A stretch of DNA of 64,000 nt. It comes from Maratus speciosus. Lineage: Eukaryota > Arthropoda > Arachnida > Araneae > Salticidae. The stretch covers positions 1-64,000 of the forward strand of contig CAWVRF010001067.1 of NCBI GenBank assembly GCA_963932465.1, given 5' to 3'. Below, in pieces: positions 45,838 to 55,110 of the stretch (the first letter of the stretch is position 1; every line of letters begins with the position of its first letter). The notes beneath the pieces were generated by a model that worked only from the letters and a program-made list of their open reading frames with translations, was not told where the DNA came from and made no database searches. A program made the translations under genes and the position numbers.

Positions 45838-46760
45838 TTCTGCCTGGTTCTCTCTTATGTGTCTCTACATCTGTCTCTCTGTATGTTTGGTATACGTCTG
45901 CACTTTGTCGGCTGTCTGTTTGTCTATTGTCTGTCTGTTTCCTGTCTGCTCGCTAACTGTCTTCGTGCTAACTGCCTGATGTCTGTCTGACTGTCTGCAC
46001 TCTCCTGTCTGTCTGTTGTCTGTCTATCTGCTGTTCCAGTTCACTCTATGATGCCTATCATATGTTGTCTGCCTACACATTGTCGGATGTTTATCTGCTG
46101 TCTGCTGTCTTCTGTCTACTCTCTGCTTTACTATCTGTCTGCTTGTTGTCTGTCTGCCTTCTATTTACTGGCCAGATTTCCCTGCTCTCTGTCTATTTCC
46201 AGACTGCATACTATGCTGCCTGAATGTCTGATATATGCTATGTATTGCATGTCTAGACTTTGTCGGCAGTTTATATGCAATCTGTCTGTCCGATATCTGT
46301 CTTTTGTTTGTCTGTTGTCTGTTGTCTATCGGTTACCCGCTGTCAGTCTGCTATCTGGTGCATGTCTTTCTGCTGTCTGTCTGATATCTGCAGTATATCT
46401 GTCTGTTGTATATCTATCTAATGTCTGTGTGCTCTCCAATGTTTGCTGTAAGTCAGCTATCTTCTGTCTGTCTACACTCTGTCGGCTACATGTCTGCCTG
46501 CTGTCTGTTATATGTCTGCTTGCTGTCTGTCTGTCTGCTATCTGCTGTCTGTTTGCTATCGGTCTACACGCTGTCGGCTGCCTTGTTTGTCTGGTTGCTA
46601 TCTCTGTTTGCCTATCAGCTATCTCTTTATTATCTGCTCTCTGTCTGTCTTCTATATATAAACATTCTATCTGCCAGCTCTCCCTACTGTCTATCTTTTT
46701 CTTGTCTGACTGCATACTATCTGTCTGGTATCTGTTGCCTATATGTAACAACATTACCTT
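45838..46760. repeat. ~900-bp degenerate (CTGT/TCTG)n tract
   Basis: Dominated by CTGTCTG, TTGTCTG and CTATCTG units with drift. It generates long overlapping open frames on both strands (up to 247 codons, Cys/Leu/Ser-rich on plus, Gln/Arg/Asp-rich on minus), none of which has non-repeat protein features. It ends just before the palindromic terminus at 46789. Confidence 0.9.
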
Positions 46761-46788
46761 TATACATATATTAATTGATATAATTATT

Positions 46789-46875
46789 TAACCCCTTGAG
46801 GGGCAAGCATTTGTTTTAGTCTAATGCTAAATTCCCACCGGAAAGTTTGAAAAGTTTTATTTCTAAATAAGGAAA
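46789..46875 (+). repeat. TTAA-CCCCTTGAGGGG terminus of a dispersed element
   Basis: TTAACCCCTTGAGGGGCAAG followed by CACCGGAAAGTTT, diverged from 1004-1090 and from the inverse copies in the array (TTAA at 50076-50079, 56012-56015 and 61933-61936). Adjacency to TTAA suggests a piggyBac-type end, by inference only. Confidence 0.45.
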
Positions 46876-47507
46876 AGCAATTTTTAAACAATGGAACAAT
46901 GCGAGCAGAGTTCTTGGATTCCCTAGATGCGTTGCAACTTTACATCCAGTCTCTAAATGTTGCGTGTTTCAATGCATTGGGAGCCTTAGAAAAAAAAAAG
47001 TTTAAACGCGGCTGGTGGCCACAAGTAAAAAATAAAAGTAGAGAAGAAAAAACAATTAAAAAATTGTTAGTATATCAATAAGAGAGAAAAAAATGAAAAA
47101 GTTCCATATGATCCAAATAAAATGTCCATGACAGTCGAAAAAGCTACCAAAGGAAGCCCCAGCATAAAAAAACTCTATTCAGAGACCATACATTAGTTTA
47201 ACACAATAAATGCAAAGCAAAGTCCGAAAGTATAAAAAAATTGAAATATTTACATATTTACAAAAAAATTATTAAAGTTTATAAGTTAATGCTCAATAGG
47301 GAATAAAAAAAACGATAATAAAAAACATCAATGAGGAGAGTTCAGACTAACAGGACTGAAAAAATCACAAAAAGCACAGGGGAACAAGGGGGAAAGAGGA
47401 CGGCGCCCGCCCAGTCTGGTAACTCGATGGAAAAAGGTGATAAAAGGAGAACATGATAATGAAATTAAAGCAAAAAAAGGTAAGACATAATAAAAACATG
47501 AAAAGCA
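46876..47507. other. No supported gene; LINE 3' flank
   Basis: A 60-codon plus frame (46899-47081; contains ALEKKKFKRGWWPQVKNKS) has moderately protein-like text but no known relative comes to mind. 47340-47460 is A-rich with a small GC patch (GGCGCCCGCCCAGTCTGG). No reverse-transcriptase ORF of the adjacent LINE is present here. Confidence 0.35.
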
Positions 47508-48980
47508 TTAGAAAAAGCAGTTTAAAAGGTTTTTTTTAAAACACAAAAAGGACAGAAAGACAAGGAAAAAGAAAAAGTTTAGCAGGGAATGAAGTTGTTC
47601 TTCATTTAAGTTGAGAAGGTTAGCGAGTTTGTCGAATTCGTTAAGGATAACCATTACTTTTTGCATGGGGTTGTCAATTTTTTTGGTTTGAGTTGAAATG
47701 TTTTTGATGCAGCTTAAAAATTTTATAATTTGAAAAACTTCTTTTATTTCATTGAAGGAGTTAAGTATATCTTTAATATCATTAGAGTAATTTAAGGGAA
47801 TTTTAAAATTTTGAGTATTATTAGTATTTTCAGTAGTAGGAGAATAAAGGGTATTTGAGGTTTCACTAACATGAATTTCGGAATTTAACATGCTAGTACT
47901 GGTTGAGGGTTCATTAGTCGAAGGCTTTTTAGTGTAGTTATAATCTTTAAAGATTTCGGCAAGAGTTTGGTTTTCTGAGGAGAGATTGCTGACGCTATTA
48001 CGTGTTGTTTTTCTGTTATGTTTATTTTCAAGTCTGTACGGACTTTTAGGACACCCGCGGAAATTCGCGGGATGTCCAAGGCCACAATTAGCGAAATTAG
48101 GTTTAATTCTGCTTTTGTGTCACAAGCAGTGCTTAAGTGTAATTCACCACATTTGACACATTTGGAGTCAAAGCCACATACCTCTGAGGCATGCCCATAC
48201 CCTTGACACCGATAGCATTGTTTGACTTTATTTTTGGAAGTAAAGGCTTCGATTTTAACAGAAATATAGTGGATCACGTTGATTTTGTAGATTTCCTCGA
48301 AGTTTTTACGTGGTATGACATTTACCATATAGATTGGCATGTGATGCCCTGTCTTTCTATTTTTAAGCATGGCAGACCTAGTGACTGCAAACCCATGCTC
48401 GCGAAGGCTTTCTAATATTAGTTTAACATCTGTATAATAGGGGAGGCTCCTAATGCATATTTTCTTCGGTCTTAACTCTCTGGGATCAAGAGTAGTATAT
48501 TTTATTGTATTTTGGTTTAGCCACCTTTGCGTTTGTTTATAGTCATTATCAGAAGCACATTGAACGACTAAGCGTTCTCCTTTTAGAGCTATGTTGGGTT
48601 TTACAGAATTTATCTCGGTAATTTGTTGTAATTTTGATCGGTAGGTGAAGTAGTGTAACCATCTTTAGCTTTCAAGTCCAAAATGTATCTATCCACAAAG
48701 GTGTAAAAATCAGCCACTATTTTTTTAGAATAGTCCTCGAAATTGGACGAAATATTATCAAATTGTTCCTTAAAATCGCTGACTAACGTACCATTTGCGA
48801 TATTATCAATAACATCCGCCATATAACTCGTATCCTCTATCGACGCCATGCTACAGCTCAAATAGAGATGAAACTATCACACGAACCGCCCCATCTGCCA
48901 TTCGAAACTGCGAAAATATATCATACGAAGGAACTATCACCTGATACGACCTCCTCAGAACAGAGCTCCACCAACAGAGC
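47508..48980 (-). pseudogene. jockey-like LINE ORF1 (gag) pseudogene with 5' end
   Basis: Encodes the RNA-binding gag-like protein of a non-LTR retrotransposon. The 5' leader begins near 48980. ATG at 48849 opens MASIEDTSYMADVID..., the same N-terminus as the array copies, but after about 70 residues (TSPTDQ, 48640) roughly 400-500 bp present in the array copies are missing. The text resumes at QQITEINSVKPNIALKGE. A PRE_C2HC-type region follows (LDPRELRPKK, RSLPYYTDV). Then come zinc knuckles CYRCQGYGHASEVC and CVKCGELHLSTAC and, after a frameshift near 48105, a third (CGLGHPANFRGC). An Asn-rich, helical C-terminus ends at 47508. No endonuclease/RT ORF follows, so it is gag only and non-functional as it stands. 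Confidence 0.75.
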
Positions 48981-49164
48981 TGTTTACCGAATTGGCTTTA
49001 AAGTTGGCGTGGTTTTTAAATTTATTACTGTTATAATTTTCACTTCTTTGGTAATTGTTTTTCTGTTTGTTTTTCAATTTGTAACATTCTGAACGAGCGT
49101 GCCCATCTCGTTGACAGAAGCTGCAATATTTTTTGTTTCCTTTATTTATAATTTTATATGCTGT
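48981..49164 (-). pseudogene. Copia fragment at left array boundary
   Basis: 184 bp identical in arrangement to the start of the copia part of the other units: from ACAGCATATAAAATT through the zinc knuckle (CSFCQRDGHARSEC) to CCAATTCGGTAAACA. There it breaks off and is joined to the 5' end of the LINE pseudogene on its left, in the same orientation. Protease, integrase and RT are missing. Confidence 0.75.
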
Positions 49165-49940
49165 GTTCTCCTTTTAGAGCTATGTTGGGTTTTACAGAAT
49201 TTATCTCGGTAATTTGTTCAGCTAGCGTCACCCAATTTTGGTCGATTTCGATATAGAAAGGATTAGTAGGTTTTTTAGAGCTACCAGGTTCCTGGACGGA
49301 ACTAACATTAGAATTGGATTGCTCCATGTCAACATTTTCGCTTAAATAAACTTAATTTGCGATATTTTTGAATTTATTAGCAAGAGGGATAGTAGTACTC
49401 TCCTCTGACAAGGGACGCTTAATCCCTTTTTTGACAGCATTGAATAATTCATTTTTACGGTTAGTGTCATTAATGATTAAGTTAGGTGCTTTTTTATACT
49501 GAATAGAACAAAAAAAACTAAAAGTAGCAAAGTTTAACAAACTATCAATAGTAGGCTCCCTTAGCAAAGAAAAAGCATCAAAGCAGGTTCTTCTTACCTC
49601 CTCTTGATCGGTAGGTGAAGTAGTGTAACAATCTTTAGCTTTCAAGTCCAAAATGTATCTATCCACAAAGGTGTAAAAATCAGCCACTATTTTTTTAGAA
49701 TAGTCCTCGAAATTGGACGAAATATTATCAAATTGTTCCTTAAAATCGCTGACTAACGTACCATTTGCGATATTATCAATAACATCCGCCATGTAACTCG
49801 TATCCTCTATCGACGCCATGCTACAGCTCAAATAGAGATGAAACTATCACACGAACCGCCCCATCTGCCATTCGAAACTGCGAAAATATATCATACGAAG
49901 GAACTATCACCTGATACGACCTCCTCACAACAGAGCTCCA
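49165..49940 (-). pseudogene. LINE 5' fragment (gag N-terminus), array unit 1
   Basis: Read on the minus strand: a leader from about 49940, then ATG 49819 (MASIEDTSYMADVIDNIANG...) for 155 residues to TAA at 49352. The same frame continues (VYLSENV, MEQSNSNVSS) through ITEINSVKPNIALKGE. The single TAA is present in all array copies where the region is complete, suggesting one ancestral ORF broken once. At GGAGAAC (49165) the LINE text stops and copia sequence begins in a different frame; the LINE frame then reads only HSI and a stop. The leftmost LINE pseudogene shows how the ORF should continue (GERLVVQC). No RT domain is included. Confidence 0.7.
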
Positions 49941-50090
49941 ACGCAACTCGAAAAAATAGAATTTTTAAACAATTTCCCCTCAAAGTTATGAAAGTAAATC
50001 TTAGTTAAAAGTTTCTGGTGCTAATCTTAAAAAAACTTGGGTGGGATAAAATATATCCCATCGCCCCTAAAGGGGTTAAATTTTAACTAA
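49941..50090 (-). repeat. Palindromic-terminus element, array unit 1
   Basis: Inverse relative of 1004-1090: TTTCTGGTGCTAATC, GGGATAAAATATATCCC (itself palindromic) and GCCCCTAAAGGGGTTAA. Copies at 55877-56015 and 61797-61936. It lies between the LINE leader and the AAT tract. Confidence 0.6.
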
Positions 50091-50097
50091 TAAATAT

Positions 50098-50098
50098 T

Positions 50099-50138
<40 letters not shown>

Positions 50139-50140
50139 GA
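50098..50140. repeat. (AAT)n microsatellite, array unit 1
   Basis: About 14 AAT units. Shorter alleles occur at the same place in units 2 (56036-56067) and 3 (61958-61995), a source of unit length difference. Confidence 0.95.
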
Positions 50141-50260
50141 CCTAACGATTTATTTGTTTCAGAAAATGCTGAAAAATGTCGGAAACTTTCATAACAGAAA
50201 CTTTTAAAGATTATAAATAAATTAAATTAACGTAATAAACCGCGAGAAAATTAACGCGAG

Positions 50261-50295
<35 letters not shown>

Positions 50296-50338
50296 ATGAC
50301 AATTCCACTAGCGAAGAAAACGAAATACATTTAAATTA

Positions 50339-50539
50339 TCAGATTCTACAGATTCCGAGTAAATAGAAGTGGATTATGATCACTGTGTCGGTTATGCGAA
50401 ACAATATAATATCACATCCAAAAAGAATGTCTGGATACAATGCATAAGGTACCTGAAGTGGTTCCATGAAACGTGTACAAATTATCAAGATCTTCTTTGC
50501 CAAGCATGTGGTAAGATTTTACGGAAAGTGAAGTATTGA
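50339..50539 (+). pseudogene. pogo-type transposase C-terminal zinc-finger tail, array unit 1
   Basis: On the plus strand (opposite to the copia genes): SDSTDSE, a stop, then DYDHCVGYAKQYN, KNVWIQCIRYLKWFHETC and DLLCQACGK to TGA. The C/H spacing (C-x(n)-WIQC..W.HE.C..C..C) resembles the PHD-like finger ending many pogo/Tigger-type DDE transposases. The cysteine expected after the first C and after WIQC is altered, and upstream text is frame-broken, so it is a relic. Identical copies are at 56255-56455 and 62191-62391. Confidence 0.5.
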
Positions 50540-51272
50540 AATTATACTTTAAATTTAGTATATTCGAGTTTTCTTCACTCATTTTCCATCATATAACTGC
50601 ATCTTTACAAATTCATGTATATTTTTCATGATTAACTATATGAAATGTGTCATTTTTGCTATTTAGATTAACTTTTTCTTTCTTGTATTGGATAGCCATT
50701 TCTCCTCAGCTTTAAGGAGAGATGGCCATCTGCCATTTAAATTTCAATTTTGTTTAACACTTTTTGTTTTCAATATCTAATTATTTTTTGCATAAAATAT
50801 TATGAGTATATGTATAAAAATTTTAAATATGCATCAATATTTCTTGTATTTTCATTTTAAGAATTTTTATTTTAATCTTTAAAAAATATGACCATCTATG
50901 CTAGAGTTACCTATTAAAATATCTAGAAAGGGTGAGTTCGCGATTAGCATGAAGCTAAGGACCCAGTATAAATATAAAATTGTTATACGAAAAGTTTTTT
51001 CATCAATAATGAAAGATAGAAATTTATTTTCTTACCTTTCTGGTAAAGCAGACATACGCTGGTTTCCTTCATGTGAAAACAACCTATAATTTTTTATTTA
51101 ATGAGTAGATGTTGTGAATCGTGAAAAATATCTTCTTTAAATAATGCAGATGCAGTTGTAGAGAAAAAAAAATATTTAATTCTTGAAGAATATCTTGATT
51201 TCAGGGTTCCACACACACACACTAAAAAATATAAAGTAAAAGGGTTAAATATGAATAATATACGAGTAGTGA
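50540..51272. other. Non-coding spacer of array unit 1
   Basis: AT-rich. It includes a GCCATTTCTCCTCAGC..AGGAGAGATGGCC hairpin (50693-50728) and a 63-codon plus frame (50898-51089) that is conserved in all three units simply because the units are young copies. I see no protein feature in it. A short (CA)n lies at 51212-51223. Confidence 0.5.
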
Positions 51273-51705
51273 TGTTGGAAATCCAGTAGAAGACATTGGT
51301 CTTCCATAAGACAAAGAGTTAACGCACGAAAAACCGTGCGTCTTGGCCTCACAAAATCGGGCCTTCAAGTGAAGAAGTAAAAAGGGGCCCACAAGAGTTA
51401 AAACAGAGTAAAAAACCTGAAACAATAAAAACTGCTTAACAAGCAAAAAGGGTCTATTTAAAATGAGTCTATCAGAAAAGTTCTGTAGTGCTGCGATCTG
51501 TTGTCGCCTTTTCGAAACAAAAGTCTTTTACACAATTGTTCGCTAGTTTGCGATCTTACGCCACCATAGCTCAGGGAAGTGTCGCCATCTTGGAACATAT
51601 TTCACAACCAAAAAAAACGCGTTGCATATTTCACGAGGAAATTGTCATTTCACAAGCGAGGTGATGTTGGACATAAAATCACTTACACTGTGACGTTTTC
51701 CAACA
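51273..51705 (-). repeat. Copia-type LTR, array unit 1
   Basis: 433 bp bounded by TGTTGGAA and TTCCAACA inverted ends, the usual TG..CA form. A purine tract (minus-strand AAAAAGCGGGGG, 51706-51717) touches its 5' side as expected of a polypurine primer before a 3' LTR. A TATA-like TTTAAATAG lies near 51455-51464 (minus). No tRNA primer-binding site follows its other edge, so it behaves as a 3' LTR only. Confidence 0.8.
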
Positions 51706-51720
51706 CCCCCGCTTTTTATG

Positions 51721-54700
51721 TCAAACCGACGAGCGTAGAATGTTTAACGTGTTTCTCAAACACTCGAAATGAGGCTTAGGCAACGGCTTCGTGAGCACGT
51801 CTGCCAGCATTAACTTCGATGGGAAATAAGTTATTTTGATTATACCATTCTGGCATAGATGTCTGATGTGGTGATACTTAACTTCCACGTGTTTAGTTCT
51901 TGTCTGTGCCTTTTCGTTTTCGGTCAATCTTATGGCTGATAAGTTATCTTCGTACAATGTTACGGGTAGTTGTTGACACAGTTCGAGGTCATTTAACAGG
52001 TCTAACAACCACGAAATCTCTTGACCTGCATTAGAGGCAGCGATATATTCAGCCTCCGTGGACGAGAGTGCTGTGCAACTCTGCTTCCTCGATGACCATG
52101 CCAATATATTATTTCCTAATTTAAACAAGTTTCCAGTGGTTGATTTCCTGTCTATTCTGTCGTTCCCCCAATCGGCATCGCTATATGCCGTTAGGATTGG
52201 AGGTTTTGTTTTATCTATGATGAATTTAAGATCTTTGATAGTAAGCAGATATCTAATTAATTTCTCGATAGCTTGCCAATCGACTTCCCTTGGGGATTCA
52301 TTCCTTCTTCCCAGGATGTTAACGACTGATGCTATGTCGGGTCTAGTTAAAGTTGCAATGTATAGAAGCCCTCCTATAGCCTGTCTAAATTTTACGTTAT
52401 CTCCCATTAGTTTCCCGTTTGGATCTAGATTAAAGTAGTTAGTATTCATGGGTGTATACGTAGGCTTACCATTTAACAAATTGAATTTTTCTGCGATTTG
52501 TATTATTTTGTGTTCCTGGTCTAATTCTAGATTACCGTTTGCTGTTTCCTTTATGTTTATGCCTAAATATTGTGTTACTTGACCCAAATTTTTGATTTCG
52601 TATTGCTTTGATAATTCAGTGTATATTTCGTGTGTGTCTGTTTTGTCTCCTGCGACTAAGATGTCATCAACATACACTATTATGTATGCGATTTTTCCAT
52701 CTTGGACTCTTTTGTACAGACATTTGTCTGACGCGCATTCAACGAAATTTAGTTCTTTTAGAGATTTACTTATTTTTTGGTTCCACGCCCTAGCTGCCTG
52801 CTTAAGGCCGTAAATCGCTTTGTTTAAACTACACACTTTATCTTCTTCCCCTTTCGTCATGTATCCCTCTGGCTGATGCATATAAACCTCCTCTTCTAAA
52901 TCGCCATGTAAGAAAGCAGTTTTGACATCTAGGTGAGTTATTTTAAGATCTTTGTACACCGCTGCGTTTAAGAATGCTCGTAGGGTGGTATGCGCTACAA
53001 CGGGTGCGTAGGTCTCGTCGAAATCGCTTCCATATTTTTGAGCATATTCCTTAACGACCAATCTGGCTTTATATCGCTCTATAGACCCGTTGGCTCCCCT
53101 TTTTGCCTTAAACGTCCACCTACAACCTATGACGCGTTTTCCCGGGATAGGTTTTATTAATCTCCAAGTATTATTTTGCTTCAGAGAATCTATTTCCTCA
53201 CTAGTGGCTTTTAGCCATTTATCTTTAGTTTCTGCGTCATTGATATTTTGTAGGTCTGTCCATGACTTTGGCTCCTGAATTTGACACAGGTTTGCGCTTA
53301 TTCCATAACGGTTAGGTGGTACGCCACGATTTTGTCTCTGCGATCTTCTCGGCTCAAGGGATGTGTCGGTCGGGGTGTTATTCTGATCATCGTCGCGCTC
53401 TTCTAGATCAATTTCAATATTATCTGCGGGAGTTTGTTCGATGTTTTGATTTTCTTTGGCGGGTATAATTTCCTCATCTTTTATACCTTCTTCGAAGAAT
53501 TTTACGGTTCTAGATATTATAATTTTATTTTCACCCGTATATATCCTATAGCCCTTGCTTCTGAAATCATATCCCAACATTATTCCTTCGATGGCTTTCT
53601 CATCTAATTTATTTCTTTTAAGTTTGTCGACATAGGCAAATGCCTTACATCCGAATGTTTTGATGTTCGAGAGATCGGGTTTTCTTTTATGCCAAAGTGT
53701 CATGTTATTTTTGCTAGCCTTTGTTGGTAGACGGTTGATGAGGTAGGTGGCGGACATGACAGCTTCCCCCCAGAATTGCTTAGGTAACTTGGCGTCCGAC
53801 AACATGGTTCTAGCCATTTCCACTATCGTTCTATTCTTACTTTCTGAAACGCCGTTCTGTGGGCTAGAATAGGGAACACTCAATTGACGCTCTATCCCGT
53901 TTTCTATCAGGCAGTTTTCAAATTCGTCACTGATATACTCTTTTGCGTTATCGGACCTTATTGCCTTTATCAACTTGCCAAATTTATTTTTTGTTAGCGC
54001 TATGTATTCTTTCAGTTTGAAAACGGCTTCCGATTTATGCGCGAATAAGTATGATATTGTGTACCTGCTATAATCATCCGTGAATGTTATAAAGTACCTT
54101 TTCCCTCCTATCGTTTCAGTATTCATGGGGCCACATATATCGGAATGTGCGAGGGTACCGATGTCTTTGCTTCTGTTTGTGGCTACTTTAGAGTAGGGCA
54201 GAGCGGAAAGTTTCCCTTCAATGCACTTGGTGCATCGCGTGTGATGTTTACATTTGTTAATTGTTATCCCATTGGCTAATTCATGATTAACAAGGTATTT
54301 AATATCATCAAAATTTTTGTGTCCGAGTCTTCGGTGCCACAATGAAATACAATTTGTATTGTTACAGAAAGTTTGAGTACTTATAGTATAGCCGTAATCA
54401 TCTTCAGGGTTTAATACGTAGAGATTATCATTTAATTTAGCTGTCAAGATTATATTATCATCTTTGACAAATAAACATGCATTTTTCTCGAAAATTACCC
54501 TTATATTATTTTCAGTGGCTTTCTTAACTGACAATAAATTGCCCTTTATTTCTGGACAGTATAATACGTTTCTTAGTGTAATGTAGTGGTTTTTGTCTGT
54601 TTTTATTTTTACGTCGCCCACACCTTCCGAATTAAGCCTTTTTCCATTAGCGATTGTTATATTCCCAAAATTCCCGGCTGTGAATGTAGCAAAATTTGTT

Positions 54701-55110
54701 TTTGCTGATGCAACGTGCCTGGTACAACCCGAGTCAATGATATATGTGTTTGGATCTGTTGTTTGTGTTTGGTTAATTTTTACTGACTCAATTTCAAAAT
54801 TGTTTTCCACTGGGAAGAGAGGAATGATCGATTGGTTGACCTCATCCTCTATATTTGACTTGCTGTTGAAACAGAAATTCGAGGAGTCGGTTTTACTACC
54901 ATTGTGTTGATTTTTGGTGTTTACCGAATTGGCTTTAAAGTTGGCGTGGTTTTTAAATTTATTACTGTTATAATTTTCACTTCTTTGGTAATTGTTTTTC
55001 TGTTTGTTTTTCAATTTGTAACATTCTGAACGAGCGTGCCCATCTCGTTGACAGAAGCTGCAATATTTTTTGTTTCCTTTATTTATAATTTTATATGCTG
55101 TGTTCTCCTT
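51721..55110 (-). CDS. Ty1/copia Pol-like polyprotein, array unit 1, uninterrupted but gag-less
   Basis: Would supply the enzymes for copia retrotransposition. The open frame runs from 55110 to a stop at 51721. With residue 1 at the TTG at 55014, a zinc knuckle CSFCQRDGHARSEC lies just before it; protease DSG at 94-96; integrase H227, H232, C261, C264, then D292, D355, E391 (35 residues between the last two); RT LDVKTAFLHG at 695-704 and YVDD at 781-784; RNase H SDADWG near 945 and SSTEAEY near 984. All core catalytic motifs are present over ~1130 codons. There is no ATG before residue 400, the gag N-terminus is missing, and the fused LINE frame does not read into it, so normal expression is doubtful. 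An RT motif usually AKGYAQ reads VKEYAQ here. Confidence 0.9.
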   Translation of the reverse strand, partial: KENTAYKIINKGNKKYCSFCQRDGHARSECYKLKNKQKNNYQRSENYNSNKFKNHANFKANSVNTKNQHNGSKTDSSNFCFNSKSNIEDEVNQSIIPLFPVENNFEIESVKINQTQTTDPNTYIIDSGCTRHVASAKTNFATFTAGNFGNITIANGKRLNSEGVGDVKIKTDKNHYITLRNVLYCPEIKGNLLSVKKATENNIRVIFEKNACLFVKDDNIILTAKLNDNLYVLNPEDDYGYTISTQTFCNNTNCISLWHRRLGHKNFDDIKYLVNHELANGITINKCKHHTRCTKCIEGKLSALPYSKVATNRSKDIGTLAHSDICGPMNTETIGGKRYFITFTDDYSRYTISYLFAHKSEAVFKLKEYIALTKNKFGKLIKAIRSDNAKEYISDEFENCLIENGIERQLSVPYSSPQNGVSESKNRTIVEMARTMLSDAKLPKQFWGEAVMSATYLINRLPTKASKNNMTLWHKRKPDLSNIKTFGCKAFAYVDKLKRNKLDEKAIEGIMLGYDFRSKGYRIYTGENKIIISRTVKFFEEGIKDEEIIPAKENQNIEQTPADNIEIDLEERDDDQNNTPTDTSLEPRRSQRQNRGVPPNRYGISANLCQIQEPKSWTDLQNINDAETKDKWLKATSEEIDSLKQNNTWRLIKPIPGKRVIGCRWTFKAKRGANGSIERYKARLVVKEYAQKYGSDFDETYAPVVAHTTLRAFLNAAVYKDLKITHLDVKTAFLHGDLEEEVYMHQPEGYMTKGEEDKVCSLNKAIYGLKQAARAWNQKISKSLKELNFVECASDKCLYKRVQDGKIAYIIVYVDDILVAGDKTDTHEIYTELSKQYEIKNLGQVTQYLGINIKETANGNLELDQEHKIIQIAEKFNLLNGKPTYTPMNTNYFNLDPNGKLMGDNVKFRQAIGGLLYIATLTRPDIASVVNILGRRNESPREVDWQAIEKLIRYLLTIKDLKFIIDKTKPPILTAYSDADWGNDRIDRKSTTGNLFKLGNNILAWSSRKQSCTALSSTEAEYIAASNAGQEISWLLDLLNDLELCQQLPVTLYEDNLSAIRLTENEKAQTRTKHVEVKYHHIRHLCQNGIIKITYFPSKLMLADVLTKPLPKPHFECLRNTLNILRSSV

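Noticed and set aside
46048..46791. 247-codon plus-strand ORF (and minus 46326-46754)
   Set aside because: Entirely explained by the degenerate CTGT repeat.
48613..48645. Spliced intron explaining the missing segment of the left LINE gag
   Set aside because: A GAGGTAAG donor-like site exists in the array copies, but the left copy's junction does not fall at it and no matching acceptor fits.
47508..48980. Telomeric HeT-A-like gag-only element
   Set aside because: No telomeric repeats or head-to-tail LINE array with 3' tails; deletion of ORF2 is simpler.
50898..51089. 63-codon plus-strand ORF conserved in three array units
   Set aside because: Conservation follows from recent copying of the whole unit; no recognisable motif and substitutions change residues freely.
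52058..52438. Plus-strand ORFs inside the copia region
   Set aside because: Antisense shadows of the well-supported Pol frame.
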